This document shows positions 10,944-22,676 of a stretch of 64,000 nucleotides of DNA, piece after piece. A program made the translations under genes and the position numbers. How positions within the stretch are numbered: the stretch's first letter is position 1; every line of letters begins with the position of its first letter. The notes below the pieces were generated by a model. That model was not told the DNA's origin. It worked only from the letters and a program-made list of their open reading frames with translations, and ran no database searches. Source of the DNA: Rhynchopus sp. YZ270_cl-10 (taxonomy: Eukaryota; Euglenozoa; Diplonemea; Diplonemida; Diplonemidae). The stretch is from NCBI GenBank assembly GCA_964035575.1, contig OZ037906.1:124001-188000 (forward strand), given 5' to 3'.

Positions 10944-11976
10944 TCAACTCATAACAACGACAACTATAACAATGACAATGACAATGACCAGAAGGAGTAC
11001 GCCTATACAACACATCTTTTTCCTGCTGCTTTTTTGGTACTCAGATGCTTGCTGTACCTGTGAAGTGCCTTCTCCGATGTTTTCACGTGCCTTTTCGACA
11101 TTTGTCTGTGCAACCGTAATCTCAGTGCCTTGCACACCCACCTCATCAATGAACTCCTTGTACATGTGGTTGAGTTCGTGCATGTCTTCTGCGATCTGCA
11201 CAATTTCCTCTGCCTTCTCGCGTTGTATATCCTCCTCTGTGTGCAGGTGGCTCATCTGGTAGGCAGGCTGCAGCTGTTGCATGATGTCCTCACCACCGAA
11301 GCCGCGATGTGGGTCTTCGCTTTCTGCTGCAGGCTCGTCTTCCGGGATGTGGCGGGTCTGTGTGGGTGGTGGGCGGTGGTGACGAGAGAGAACTCAAGAA
11401 ACGAAAGACAAATAATATGCCCAAGTGCTGAATCGGAATTCACATGAAATGAAAAAAAAAATAAACCATACCTTCCCAGCAGGCACCGGTTCCTGAAGCT
11501 TCCGTTCCGCGTCTTTGCGGGTTCCTGTGTGTGATTTGATTAAAATTGGGTGTTCTCTTGGGGGGGAAACGGATTTTTGACTCATCAACTGCTATTTGTG
11601 CACCAAAACGATTAAGATATAATTTTCAATCCACCAAAACCAAAAAAAACCGCCGTTTGTTCTAGTGTCAATAAGCGTTGAACAAAACCATACGTTCGTA
11701 GCTCTTGAGAAGAATGCCCCACTCCTTTGCCATCGCTTTGAACGCTGTTTTGGAGTCGTCCCCTTGGAACACTACTTTTCTGCGCACATCATCGACGTCG
11801 CCTTTGATCGAATCTCTGAGGTCGAGGAGCCCTGTCTTCTCACTCTCGATGCGTTTGCGCAGACCTGGATTGTCCTTGGCAGTACCCAGACTCGCACACA
11901 TCCCAGTAAACTTCTCGAGACGCGAGTCAAACGTGTCGAGGCTCTGCTTGATGCTCTCTGTCGTTGCCTCCGCCAT
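10944..11976 (-). CDS. Qa-SNARE (Pep12/syntaxin-7 type), 249 aa, three exons
   Basis: Exons are 11976-11694, 11524-11472 and 11357-10944, with introns starting GTATGG and ending ACACAG. Frames join exactly to give ...LKSYERTRKDAERKLQEP and on to ...TRHIPEDEPAAESED. The N-terminal half (MAEATTESIKQSLD...) is helical, like a syntaxin Habc region. A SNARE motif follows (about residues 150-215); it contains the expected central-layer glutamine in EVGVQGTEI, and ends in the conserved EYQKSSRKK juxtamembrane patch. Next is a Val/Ile-rich tail anchor preceded by CC. It should mediate fusion of endosomal or Golgi vesicles; the exact compartment cannot be told from sequence. The coding part ends only 3 residues after the anchor, as expected for a tail-anchored protein. 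Confidence 0.88.
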
Positions 11977-12831
11977 GGTTCAATCTGGCAGCGATGCTAG
12001 GCTGGAACGCTGTGTGAGCTGTCTCGGTTTCCAATGGAATACAAAGGGGCTTTGGGGGGTTTTTTTTTGTGTCGTTACTTTTACCGTGCCTGTGTTCTCC
12101 GCATCAGTGGTTCTTTGTGTAATTACCCCTCCCCTTTCTGAGCTTCCTTTAGTGTGCAAAGTGTAAATTCGAGGGGTATTGGTGTGGTAAGGTAGACGCT
12201 TTCGTGGCAATGTGCGTACCTTGGTACATGACAGGTATACCATTCGGGGTGTACCCCAACCATGCAGTTCTACGTCCTGTTTACATCTGACTGATTAAGC
12301 TTCCAACCAGATGTACAAGAGGGGGAGGTAATATGAGGGTCCAATGGGCGTAAGTCAAGACGAAAGGATTCACCCCCTTTTTTTACATTTTTTACGTGGG
12401 TTTTCTCTAGAGAGACGCGACGTTCTCTCACACAGAGAAATCACTGAAGCGGGTCTCCCCCCCTTTTCCCCGAAACAAAACAAAAAGAATTTTATTTTAT
12501 TTTTTTTGTAAAGATGCACTCAAACCTCACTGTGAGCCACCTAAAACATAAAAAAAACAAAATAAAGGCGAACGGCCGGTTTACCCCCCACCCCACCCCC
12601 CAAAACCCTGATTTTTTACCCCTTTTTGCCCGCTGTTTCGCCCGGAAGTCGGGGGGGAGAAGCAGGAGGACCTTATTATTGACCTCCACCCCGTTCTTTT
12701 GGCACAAAAAAAGGTACGATGCTCTTTAAGCCTGCTTAACCTCGCAACCTTTTTTTACATATTTTTTTTCGTTCGTTTTTTTCTTTTGGACTGCTTGAAC
12801 CCTACCCTCTAATTCACCCGATTATTTCGAT
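11977..12831. other. Spacer
   Basis: AT-rich spacer. It holds a family B tail at 12219-12293 (GTACCTTGGTAC and TGTACCCCAACCATGCAG). Nothing else is supported. Confidence 0.55.
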
Positions 12832-14596
12832 TTATTTATCAGTTTTCCGGCGTTTTTCACGGCGTTCGGGTTCATCATTGACACCAAGTTGTGCTGCAAG
12901 GGCACGTTCACCGGCGCTCTGTGTGGCACGTTGTTCTATCACCACGTCACCAGCAGACTCTTGTGAATGCATAGGCTGGCTCGAGAACATGTTGGCATCC
13001 TCGCCCGCATCGGTGCCTTGGACAGAGTGCTGGTCTTCAAGGTCCCCTGCAATGCTTCCGTCCCCTTGGGTCGACTCCGGTCTCTCCTGTGGTACAAAAG
13101 GGTGTGTGTGGGGGTGGGGTGTGATATGTGGGTGTGCAGTGCATACCTCCCTCGGTCTTTTCCGTGATGTTGTCTCTCGTGCAACCTTCTTCTCAAGGGC
13201 CTGGAAGCGTTCCTCGTATTCGTTCTCCATCTGCTGCTCGTTCATGTCTTTGTTGGGAACGTATTCGCGGACACTGTGAATGTTATGAGTAAAATGATGA
13301 TAGTTCTGCAGAACTCGATGAATTTTTGACAAAATTTAGAAGAAAAAAAATGAAAACATACGTGTTGTGTTTTGCCTGCGGCATGGTCTGCTCCTGTTGC
13401 TTGCGCGCCTTCTCCTCGATGGTTGAGTTTGGGTGTCCCTTTGCGGATCTGAGTGCACGCATACGCCACCTCTTACGCACCTTCTGGTACTCAACGAGGA
13501 GCCCTTTGCCGTGCACACCCATGAGGTGCTGGTTCTCTTGGGCGGCGTCTTGCTCTTCAACGACGAAGTAGTCTGTACCCACCTTGAGGAACGCGTCCCC
13601 GTTGTCGTAGCGCAGCAGACGTGAGTTCGACTGCAACCTGCCGGCACCGGTCTTGCGCCAACGGATAATATTCTGCGGCGTGTACATCGCCCCCGCATAG
13701 GTCTGCCCCGCACCCATCAACCCAGCAGTAATCGGCTTCCTATCGTGAAACATGGTTTGCTCACCTCCTACGATCTGAATCTTTCTGTGCACATCCGCCT
13801 CTGCCCCAAGCAGAGGCACATGCAGACATTGATAATTCTCTATGGTCGGCATCGTTGTCAAAAATGTGTTGCACACCGGGAAGAACCGGTTCTGTTTAAC
13901 ATGAGAGTTGAACCTCTCCCCATCAGGCGCGCTGATCAGATGCACATTGTGAACATCAGGCAGATCCCTAACAGTCCCCTCTACAGGGCGCGCCTCGACA
14001 CCCGGAGGGAGGTGGGGGGTAGATGCCTCAACCAGTTGACGCGCAATGGCAGGGTCACCAAACACCTCGGCAAGATCTTCTTCGTATGTGAGATTGTCCT
14101 CCATACGCTCCACTGCGTTCTGCGTCCGTCTGCACAGCCCTTTCAACTCCGCATCCGTCACCGCCTTCCGCGTCGCAAAGTCTGCTGCTGCAAACTCCTC
14201 GCCAAAGATGTCAGCAAACGTTGTAGGATCGATTTCTTCTTCCTGCTCGCTTTCATCATCGAAGGTGTCTGGTACGATTGCCTCAACCGTTTCGGGCTCA
14301 TCAATTGTGTCCATCCAATCGCTTCCGTTTGCGGGAGGTGTCGGTGGAGGAGGCGATGTCGAGGGAGGTGCCACCATAGTCTCCTGCGTCTCCAACACAG
14401 CATCAGGGGCGGGGGTGGCGGGGGTGCCGTTCGCGTCTGGCGTAGCAGCCTCGGTGTTGTCGTCCTGGCTGAACATCGGTTGGGTCATTGCCGCAGTCGC
14501 TGAGCCAGGTGTAGGGGCGATGAGGGTTTCCTGGTGCTCGAGCTGGCCGTTCCCCCCTGGGCTGGGGGCAGGCTCAGACGGAGGGGGTTCTGACAT
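12832..14596 (-). CDS. Leo1-like Paf1-complex subunit, 538 aa, three exons
   Basis: Exons are 14596-13362, 13273-13147 and 13086-12832. The introns begin GTATGT and GTATGC and end CACAG, and frames join exactly. Residues 1-110 are Pro/Ala/Thr-rich, and 110-140 acidic with a DIFGEEF-like stretch. The Leo1 core spans about 306-390: IIRWRK (310-315), QSNSRLLRYDNGDAFLKVG (322-340) and the NQHLMGV/KGLLVEY segment match the family pattern of SNAR.V.WSDGS..L.VG followed by NHL..R...LQGQ. The C-terminal part is a charged helix and a basic end (EKRRKTDK). Leo1 works with RNA polymerase II during elongation and chromatin marking. The N-terminal region before 300 is longer and more divergent than usual. 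The match rests on motif pattern, not on a search. Confidence 0.72.
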
Positions 14597-15975
14597 GGCT
14601 GGGAGAGGGGAGGGGAGGAGGGGGGCGCTTTGTGTTTCCTGTGCAAGGTGGATGCGTGGTGGAGGGTAGGAGTGGGCAGAAGTGAGAAGAAAATGAACAG
14701 TTTATAAGATGACCCTAAGCCGGCAAGTGCTTAGTCACCTTATCATATTCGTTATCGCACAGCAGAAGAAAAGTTGAAGTTATGAAGTGGATATCTTAAT
14801 CCTAAAGAAAGTGAAAGGTCATCGACCCGTAAACCCGTAAAACGAGAGGCGAAGAAGGGGACGCTGCGGGGTGATCTGTGCAGTGTGCCTTCTACCAAGG
14901 TAGTCGGCATGCACAAGCAGCGCAAAGGGTTTCGTGATGGGACCGACACTACTTTCCTGGAATCCCTTGCAGCGCTAGGCGCAAGAAAGAAACGGGATGT
15001 TAAGAACCCCCCAGCCCTGTGCAAAAACACTGTTCGGCACCACGACAAATACGCGGGAAGACTGTCATACGTTCGCTTCATGGAGCAAGAGGGGTGACCA
15101 AGGTGGGACTTAGTCAGGACGCAGGCTCGGGGGTGAGGCAGCAGCGTGGGGTAAAATTCGAGACAGTGTGTGTCTCAGTCCCAAACCCGAAAATCGTGAC
15201 CGAGTGCTTCAGGTAGCTGATACAGGGATGACACGTGGAGGGGCCGCTGAGCGCAAAGCAGTCCAGATTGAGAGCCTACGGAAGGACTTGGAGGAGAACT
15301 TCGGCATGGTGCCAGTTGCGATGACAGTGGACCACAAGGCGTCGTGCCGGCCACGGCGAAACTGTGCCAGCTCCCTGCATGCGGGTGTAACATAGGAACG
15401 ATGGACGCTATGTAGTAAGATAAGAAGAGAGGGGTGACTGAGGGTCAAGAAAAGGTAAGTTGTTTTGTTTTTTCATTTTTCGTTGTGGTTATGTGTGCTC
15501 CCCTCGCACCCCCTCTCCCAGCTTTGTCCTAGATAATCACCATTACCTCCTTTGACTTGAAACACAGAGAGACCCGGAAATAGGGCTCCCTTTTTGTTTT
15601 GGACTTCTTCGACACTGTAAACATGCAGAAAAAGGCGATTTCGTTTTTTGCTTTGGGTGCAGCTTCGACAAAAAATACTCTGTAATACAACACAATAAAA
15701 AGTGGAGATTGCACAACTGTGGCAACACAGCCGAGGCAACTACACTACTTCAACAATTTGTCAAAAAAAGATGAAAAAAGAGATGTGAAAGAAAACAACA
15801 CATTTATCGGAGAAACTCAAGCCTTTCGTGTTTCATCCTCCTCCTCCTCTTCCTCAAAAAATGCCTCAAAACACGGAGTTTGCATTGGGCAGATGTTTAG
15901 TCACCTAGCAATACAACACTATTTTTCCTCTCAAAACCCCCTCCCCTTCTTCATCCTCCTCTCCTCTTCATCTCC
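14597..15975. other. Spacer with hairpin, possible gene relic and family G repeat
   Basis: A family A hairpin lies at 14701-14741 with a changed loop (CTAAGC CGGCAAGT GCTTAG), so the stem is kept while the loop differs. From about 14870 to 15400 the DNA is GC-richer, with short + strand open frames (14885-15097, 15168-15395). These do not join into one gene and may be a relic. At 15704-15769 is a family G repeat (GAGATTGCACAACTGTGGCA, then CCGAGGCAACTACAC), also at 61077-61137 and, in part, at 61420-61452. Confidence 0.5.
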
Positions 15976-17149
15976 CTATATCAAATTGTGTTGCGCAAGC
16001 TGGAGTTTTTGCCTTTCCTGTTTTTCTCTAAGAAGAGAGTCACGGCTGTCGGGGCATTGTTGGCTGCGATGGCCAAAGCGGCCACAGTTGTAACACTTGA
16101 CGGCAGCCTCGCGACGCTTCTCCATGAAACGCATGGTGGCGTCGATCCAGGTGTGCTCGACACAGGGGGCAGGGTATTCCTCTTGGAGCTCTCGAAGGAC
16201 GTGCGCAGTTTTGTTGTTGTGCACTGTCATGGCACCAGTTTCGCAGAGCTTCAGCAACACAACGAGGTCTGCTTGGACACGCTTATCGAAGCGTCGCAGC
16301 AGAACGTCGGTCTTGTGGTTAAACCCCGTCATCAGGTCCTGCAGCTTCGCCTGGTTGTTGTGCACCTGGTAATCCCGCAGTGCCTGGTACACTGCTTTGT
16401 GGTTGTCGAGGATCTGGTCGCGTACGTCGCTCCCGCTGCTGTACTGTGAGGTTTGGGGCGGTGTTGTCATGGTCTCGTCGTCGGTAGGTTCGCGAGGGAC
16501 GCACATCACACGGCGTGCGCGGCCTTTTGTTCCTTTGCCGCCTTTGCCGCTTTTGCCGCCTTTGCGGGCTGTGTGAGGAGTGGGTGGACGGTCGTCGTCT
16601 CGCCGTCTGCGTTCGAGTTGTTGTGTGTTGTAGTCGTGCTTCGAGGCAGTTCTGCGGAGCTGTGTGCTGAGGTCGTGTGTTTGCCGTTCGAGGTCGTCAA
16701 GGTTGCTGCGGACGTCGGTGAAGTTGAGCATTTGGGTGAGCTTTTCGAGCATGCGCGACTCATCGCGGAGGGCGTCCTGTTCGTTCTGGCACTCTCCGAT
16801 GGTGGTGCGCAGCTGCGCAAGGTTGTCTTCATTCGTTTCATACCGCTTCGTCTCCAGCAGTGTCTGCAGACGGTCCGTCTTCAGCCCCCTCTGCTTCAGC
16901 ACCTCCGACGACCTTCCCGACAGATACGCACTCAGCTCTGTGTACTCCCGCTCCCGTGCCTCGTCCGTACCACGTCGCCGTTCAAACCGATTGCCATCCC
17001 TATCCCTGCTATCGCGATGGTCTCGATCACGACTGTCTCTACTGTGCCACTCATCACGTCGTCCCCGCCCAGGACTGCGGTCCCGCCGTTCACTCATTGT
17101 GTTTTGTTTGTACTGTGGGGGTGAGGTAGGAGGGGGTTGTACTTACCAT
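15976..17149 (-). CDS. RS-rich CCHC zinc-knuckle protein, ~373-379 aa
   Basis: The main frame runs from the ATG at 17097 to 15976. Residues 1-45 are an Arg/Asp/Ser-rich repeat (SRDSRDRDHRDSRDRD), as in splicing factors. Residues about 50-160 are helical; a Lys/Gly-rich linker (KGGKSGKGGKGTKGRARR) follows. Near the C-terminus is a CCHC zinc knuckle, CYNCGRFGHRSQQC. This suggests single-stranded RNA binding in pre-mRNA processing, but no family was recognised. A possible extra 5' exon exists: ATG at 17149-17147, then a 34-bp GTAAGT...CCCACAG intron (17146-17113). It would add MYKQNT in frame. The 34-bp length is unusually short, so the start at 17097 remains the safer choice. Confidence 0.78.
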
Positions 17150-17751
17150 AGCAGTGTCGCAGCGGTGGGAGTGTGTGGGGGGGAGAGGGAAATTCTCAAA
17201 AATGTGATTGTGTGGGGGTTCTATAAGGCTTCTATGTACAGTGAAAAGAAAAGAGAGGTTTTTTTTGGTTGAGACGAAAGATTCAATCTCCTTTGTTCAA
17301 AAACGCTTTGGTTGGGTATTTCGCTTTTCTCGGGGATGGCAATGTGGCTTGGCTCCCTGCTGCCCTGCTGCCCCTTCTCCAGAACACCCACTCAAAGGGT
17401 ATGTTGAAAAACGTTACCCCCTAGACAAGAACGGTATATCCCTGGCCCTTGGGGCATTCCAGTGGAGACGCGAACTTCACTCAGGGTCCACTATTGAGTT
17501 TTGTTTGCTTTTTTGCATCCCTTCATTATCGAGAATTTGTATGATACTAACCCAAACTCCTTTCATACGATTTTGGCAAACCCAAAGGCATCACCTTAAC
17601 GTGCTGCAGCTTAAGCATGCTGTGGACACTTCTATATTTTGTGCCGAAAGGGGGTCATCATAACACTACAGCAGATCCGCTTCCTCCACAAGCCTCTGGG
17701 CCAGCACCTCGGTGGGTGCGCATGAACCGTCTGTTTGGAAGAGGTGTGTGC
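17150..17751. other. Spacer
   Basis: A + strand open frame (17208-17663, 151 codons) crosses it, but it has no domain and lies against the direction of every other gene. I do not support it as a gene. Confidence 0.5.
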
Positions 17752-18078
17752 TCACGCAATCGAGGCCCTTGCGGAGGGGTACGCAAACGCAGCCGACGAC
17801 CGCTGTCCAGACTCGCGGAAGAGACGTACCGGGTTCGCATCTATGAAGCCTGCGGAGGGTCCGCTCATGAGACCTTCCCTCAGGTCCGATGTGGTGGCTG
17901 CGTGCTGTCGTCGTATAACGAAGAGCAGTGCCAGCAGCATCACGTTCAGACACATCGACAGCACAAACCCCGTGATCAGCCCCACCACTGTCGACGAAGA
18001 TTCACACCCAGTATCGCTCGGGGCGATGGGTGACGTGCTGGGGTCAGTAACATTCGACATCTTCCGTTGCCCCCCCAC
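17752..18078 (-). CDS. Small single-pass membrane protein, 108 aa
   Basis: Starts at the ATG at 18078; a second ATG seven codons in (MSNVTDPSTSP) could also be used. Residues about 1-30 are polar and Ser/Thr-rich. Residues about 31-55 form one hydrophobic helix (VVGLITGFVLSMCLNVMLLA), followed by the basic stop-transfer RRQH. The ~50-residue tail is Ser/Arg/Ala-rich. The layout suggests an outward N-terminus and a cytoplasmic tail. No family was recognised. Base composition resembles neighbouring coding regions, which is the main support for it being real. The carrier gene lies just upstream on the same strand. Confidence 0.55.
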   Translation of the reverse strand: MGGQRKMSNVTDPSTSPIAPSDTGCESSSTVVGLITGFVLSMCLNVMLLALLFVIRRQHAATTSDLREGLMSGPSAGFIDANPVRLFRESGQRSSAAFAYPSARASIA

Positions 18079-18372
18079 GGCAGAAGCCCCCCCCGATGTG
18101 TGCTGTGTTGTAGGAAAAGGTCATGGAGGAGAACTTCAGGGGAGGTCAGGGGAGACAAAACAAAAGATGGCAGCCTTTTTTTTGGAAAGAAAATCGATGC
18201 GAAATTATGAACAAAAAAAGACACAGAAAATTGTGTATTTTTATACGTTTTGTGTATCCCAACAAAAAAAATTTGTTGTTGTTTCTACCCCCCGAATCAT
18301 TGCCCCCATTACACCCACTGCATCCTTTTGCAAAGCAGGACAGATGAAATTCAATTGAATCCTACCTCTCCT

Positions 18373-19224
18373 TTATCTTCCTATTGAGACCCCCATCATC
18401 TTGGCGAAGTACTCTGCAGTGGCGAACTGTATCGCACCACCAGGGGCAACGCGGAGGACACGCATGGAAGCCCCTCTGAAGAAGACGCGCCAGCCTTCGT
18501 CCTGAAGGATGCCTCTCACACAGGCACGCACGGAGAGGGGTGTGTTCGCCAGCTGGATCCGCGTCTTCACTACGTCCAGCGGCGAGACCAGCACCCCCAC
18601 AAAGGTGTTGCTCGTCCCCCCAGCCAACATATAATGAACCGGCGTCAGCTCCTTCCCATCCTTCCTGAAGAGGTCGCATATCCCTACGTAACACCCAAAT
18701 TTAATCCACAACCCCCAACACTGCCGAAGCACTGTAGCAGCAAGGCCTTGGTAGAGACCTCTAATGCCTGCACGCTGAATGACGTCGTTGGCGACCTGGA
18801 AGAGCCCGCTTCGAGCGTTGTGTGACCGGGTGACTTGAGAGCGGTTTTTGAGAAGCTCCAACGGAGCGACAATCAGAGAGGCCTGGACAATGCCGGTCAA
18901 CACCCCTGCGATGCTTGCGTGGAGCGAGCGAGGGATTTGAGAGGGTGCATGCTCGCGGACCAACGGCAGGAAGCACGCCAGACCTTGGTACTGTGCGCAG
19001 ACCCGCGGTACAACGGAGACCAACACCGCAGGAAATCCTTTGTAAAACGCGCGTGGTGACTCCTCCCGGAGGGTGCGTGTAAACACATCGCGTACCCCCT
19101 TAAACTGCACACCCTCCACACTCTGCGCCTGAACACGTGTCTTGATGGTGTCAACAGGGTGCATAATGCAAGCTTCAATAAACCCTGCGCACGCTCCAAC
19201 CCCAGCCTGACGAAGGTCTACCAT
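18373..19224 (-). CDS. Mitochondrial carrier (SLC25 family), 283 aa
   Basis: Three tandem ~95-residue modules each carry the carrier signature: HPVDTIKTR in the first, APLELLKNR in the second, SPLDVVKTR in the third. The second copy has E in place of D. Each is followed by a glycine-containing second helix such as RAFYKGF, RGLYQGL or RVFFRGA. Length is normal for the family. These proteins exchange small metabolites across the mitochondrial inner membrane through six transmembrane helices. The pattern is closest in feel to carboxylate or amino-acid exchangers, but the substrate cannot be set from sequence alone. No intron. The ATG at 19224 follows directly on a short AT-rich leader. Confidence 0.92.
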   Translation of the reverse strand: MVDLRQAGVGACAGFIEACIMHPVDTIKTRVQAQSVEGVQFKGVRDVFTRTLREESPRAFYKGFPAVLVSVVPRVCAQYQGLACFLPLVREHAPSQIPRSLHASIAGVLTGIVQASLIVAPLELLKNRSQVTRSHNARSGLFQVANDVIQRAGIRGLYQGLAATVLRQCWGLWIKFGCYVGICDLFRKDGKELTPVHYMLAGGTSNTFVGVLVSPLDVVKTRIQLANTPLSVRACVRGILQDEGWRVFFRGASMRVLRVAPGGAIQFATAEYFAKMMGVSIGR

Positions 19225-22200
19225 TTTAAAGGAGAGAGGTCAACGTTGTAAGATAGTTTTTTTTTCAAGAAAAGGTTTATATTAGTTCCCTAGGCAGGGG
19301 GATGTCGCAGGCAGAGAGTGATGCAGGATGCGGCAGCAACAACAGCTTGCTGAGATGCAGTCCAAAGCCTCAAGAAGAAAGAGATGAGGGAAAATAAAAA
19401 AAAATATGGCAATGTAGGGGAAATGTGTGCGAGATATCAAGACGCTTTTGTTTTTTGGGTAATTCCCTCAGTATTAAAATGGGAAAGGGGTGTAGTGTGT
19501 GTTGTCTGTGATAGGAGGAGTGGGTGTGGGGAGGGTTAGATTGAAGGGGAAAATATGGTTCATTTTTTTATTGTTTTTCGAGAAAAAATGGGCACACTTC
19601 TTAGAAAAAAAGTGGAGAAAGGGGAGAAAAGAAAAAAAAAACGTGAAAGGTTGGAGAAAAAAAGGGGGAAGGGTGCGGTGAAACGAACACAGCTGTGCAC
19701 GATGGGGGCACCAAGTAGAGAAGAGAGTACCTACCATTATTGACAATACCATGAGGCGGGGTTCTGTGTATGCAATGACACCTTTCAAAGGCTGGGGCTT
19801 GCAGACAGCTTTTTTTTTGTTTTGTTGATGCTCCTGACGACCCCATATTGCGCACTTCTTGCGCACTTAGTGGGTGGTTGTCGCGTACTTGGTATTTTGG
19901 ATTTCTGGGTACCATTTATTTTATCTTTTTTTTCTTTGTCGTTTTTTGATATCATTTGTTGGTTGTAGTGCAGACCGCCATGCAGACCGTCTTTTCACTA
20001 TCCATGCACACCCCAGAGAAGGCATGCCACGCAAATTGAAACAGTTCTCCGTGGTTCCCCCGTGGTTCTCCCGTGGGTTGTCCGTACCCCCTGAATCACA
20101 CCACAAATATCTTTAAAAAAAAAAGGTTGACTTGAAAATACAAAGCCCTCTTGTTGACAGTGTACCTAAAGGTTCATGACATTCTTCCTCTTCTTCTTAG
20201 CCACCTTGAATAGAATGAACAGGGACTGAACAACATACAGAACGTTGTACTCTGCGACTGACAGTACTCTGAACCGTAAGAAAAACAAAAAAAAGGAAAA
20301 TGGAGTGCCAACGCTTGTACGCAGGCACCGGGGGGGAAATAAGGAGGGGAGACAGGGGAATAGGGAGTGTTGTATTCGTACGGTCGTGCCAAATACAATC
20401 GTGAATACCCTTTTTTTGATAACCTTGAAAAGACGGTCGGCCACAAACTAAATGCTTCATTGCTACCCTTCGTATCCTCCCCACCGATTCACAAGATATA
20501 ACGTGATGTGGTGTACCAGTGTACCTGTGTACTGTGTGATGTGCGGAAATGACGAAAACTTGTCCATTTCGGCAAATTGACCCCACCACTGGCCGGACGG
20601 ATTCCGGAAATGCAAATGCCGGCGTTTAAAAGCTTCACCAACGAGAGAAAAAAGGGTAGGAAAAGTTGTGAATAGTTGTGAAAAGTTGTGAATTGAATTG
20701 AAAATTTGTGAAATGCATACCCCCCGGGAAGCACCATAGATGGGTTTTAAATAATGTTATAACTTACCCGTTGGGATTTAGATAATATTTTAACGAAGAG
20801 ATGAATGAGAGCTTCAATCGTGTACCGACAGATGGAACAAAAAGATGTTGGTAAGATGTGCCCCACAAAAAAAAGGGGGGGAAATGGGGAAGTTGGGGGA
20901 GGCGGAAAAAAATCGGTAAATAATGATGAACAATCCTCGGGGGTTGTACATTATTAAAAAAAAACGTTTTTCTCCCTCCTTCAAAATTGAAAAAAATGAA
21001 CCCAGACAAAAATAGTGTTGTCGAGAATTGTGTAGTTCCTCTTTTCTTTTGTTTGGTTTCTTGTCATTTTTTTTTTTTTTGTCATTTCAGGAAAAATATA
21101 CGTCTGTGAGAACAGAGAAGACCTGAATGAAGCATAAATACAACAAACAACAAAAAAATTTTTTTTGAAAAGAGATCGTTCCACTGTTCGGAGATATCTT
21201 TGCAAAAAAGGGGGAAAGGGAAAGCTTGGAAGATGAATGTGCCTCTTGTGCACACACATCTACATAAAAACAAAATTTCTTTGAAATATCGTTTTGCTCT
21301 TTCAGATGAAAGAAAGAAACGTTTATAAGATGATCCTAAGCCTCTCGTGCTTAGTCTGATTAGATTACTTAATGTTTTGAACATTGGTTATTCATCAATC
21401 TTTTTTGTTGTATTTTTGGATCCTTTTTGTTTTGTTCCTCTCGTGCTTAGTCACCAAAAAATAATCGATATAAACATGTTCCGACATCTCCTTGGAGTTG
21501 CAGCAGAATTGCAGCAGACAACAACCCAGAAAACACAAACAAGAATGGGTCAGGGTAAATGAAGTATTTCCAGTGATTTGGGGTTTGCTTTCTCTTCTTT
21601 TTGCGGATTCGTTTTGCACAACAATGTGCCTCCACAATCTCTAGAGAAAAAAATGTGTAAATCAAATTGGGTGGGGGCGGGAGGGGGGCGTCTTTTGTGT
21701 ATTGCATTTTCCTTTTTGAGATACTCTATATGACATAAAAATCGTTTCATTTTTCTTTTTCAAAGAAAAATTTATGAAATGAATCTAAGACTCTCCTGTT
21801 TTCGTCACCTTCATCACAGTCGAATTACATCAGTTGACTGTGTCTGAAATTGTTGTCGGGGACGATGTCAAGCCTGCGAGATGAATGTTCCTCATACACA
21901 TCTTAGAAAAGTTGCGCGAAAAAAACGCCAAAATAGACGCAAGAAAAGAATAATTTCATCACATGCAATCAATAAATTGATAGTTTGTGGTGAGGGATCA
22001 ACAAAAATGTTTCCGTCTTTCTAAGAAAAGAAAAAAAAGACAAGTTGTGTGTGAGTTTGGTGGGGTGTGCAGTAACTGGGTACACCCCATTTCCAGCACA
22101 AGTGGTTCGGGGGAGGGTACTTTGTGAGGGCTTTGTGTCTATATTGCCTTGCTTTTTTTTCATGCCCTCATTTTTTTTGTGGATTTTGTGAGCTTTTTAT

Positions 22201-22603
22201 AAAAGCGACTGAAATAGTCTGCTGATCGGTGAAGGGCTGCAAAAGCCCAACCCCAAAAATAAAATATGATGGGTGTAAATGGAAAGTGAAATAGGTTTGG
22301 TGGGGGAGAGGGTGGTACGGAGTTCCCATCCGGAAGGGATGGAGAATAAAAGAAAAACGGATCTTCGTGAAAATAAATGTGGGGGAAAACACAAAAAAGG
22401 TTTTGTAAACCAAAAAAACAAATACAAAAAAATACAAGACGGGGGACAACAAAGGATGAACGCACCTCTCGCGCACATACATCTTCAATAAAAGATAAAA
22501 ATTGAAAGGGTGAATAAACAAACATACAAGTAAAACGGACGTCACGGAAATGAAAAAAAAATGCTCGACCCACTGCCGTCGTTGCCGGGAAAAATAAAAA
22601 AAA
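19225..22603. other. Long AT-rich spacer with dispersed repeats
   Basis: Contains a family E repeat (19826-19917), family B (20127-20166), family A at 21321-21357, 21436-21455 and 21768-21817, and family C at 21229-21266, 21871-21903 and 22451-22486. Between these are homopolymers and short random frames. No gene supported. Confidence 0.6.
19826..19917 (+). repeat. Family E repeat, copy 1
   Basis: About 85 bp shared with 32427-32525: GCTCCTGACGA, CCCATA, then ACTTCTTGCG-ACTTAGTG, GTTGTCGCGTACTT and TTGGATTTCTGGG-TACCA. Both copies are in the same orientation and both hold a GCGCA/TGCGC-like repeat that could pair. Confidence 0.7.
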
Positions 22604-22622
22604 ACGGCCGTGAAAAAAAAGC

Positions 22623-22676
22623 GTACAAAAATTTCACGGCCGTTAAAAAAAAACAACGGCCGTGAAATTTTTGTAC
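22623..22676. repeat. Perfect 22-bp-arm inverted repeat
   Basis: Arms 22623-22644 and 22655-22676 are exact reverse complements around a 10-base spacer (A9C). They begin GTACAAAAATTTCACGGCCG. The hairpin marks the left end of the 22604-24969 element. Confidence 0.9.

Noticed and set aside
17208-17663. 151-codon + strand gene
   Set aside because: No domain, no supporting neighbour, and against the direction of every secure gene.
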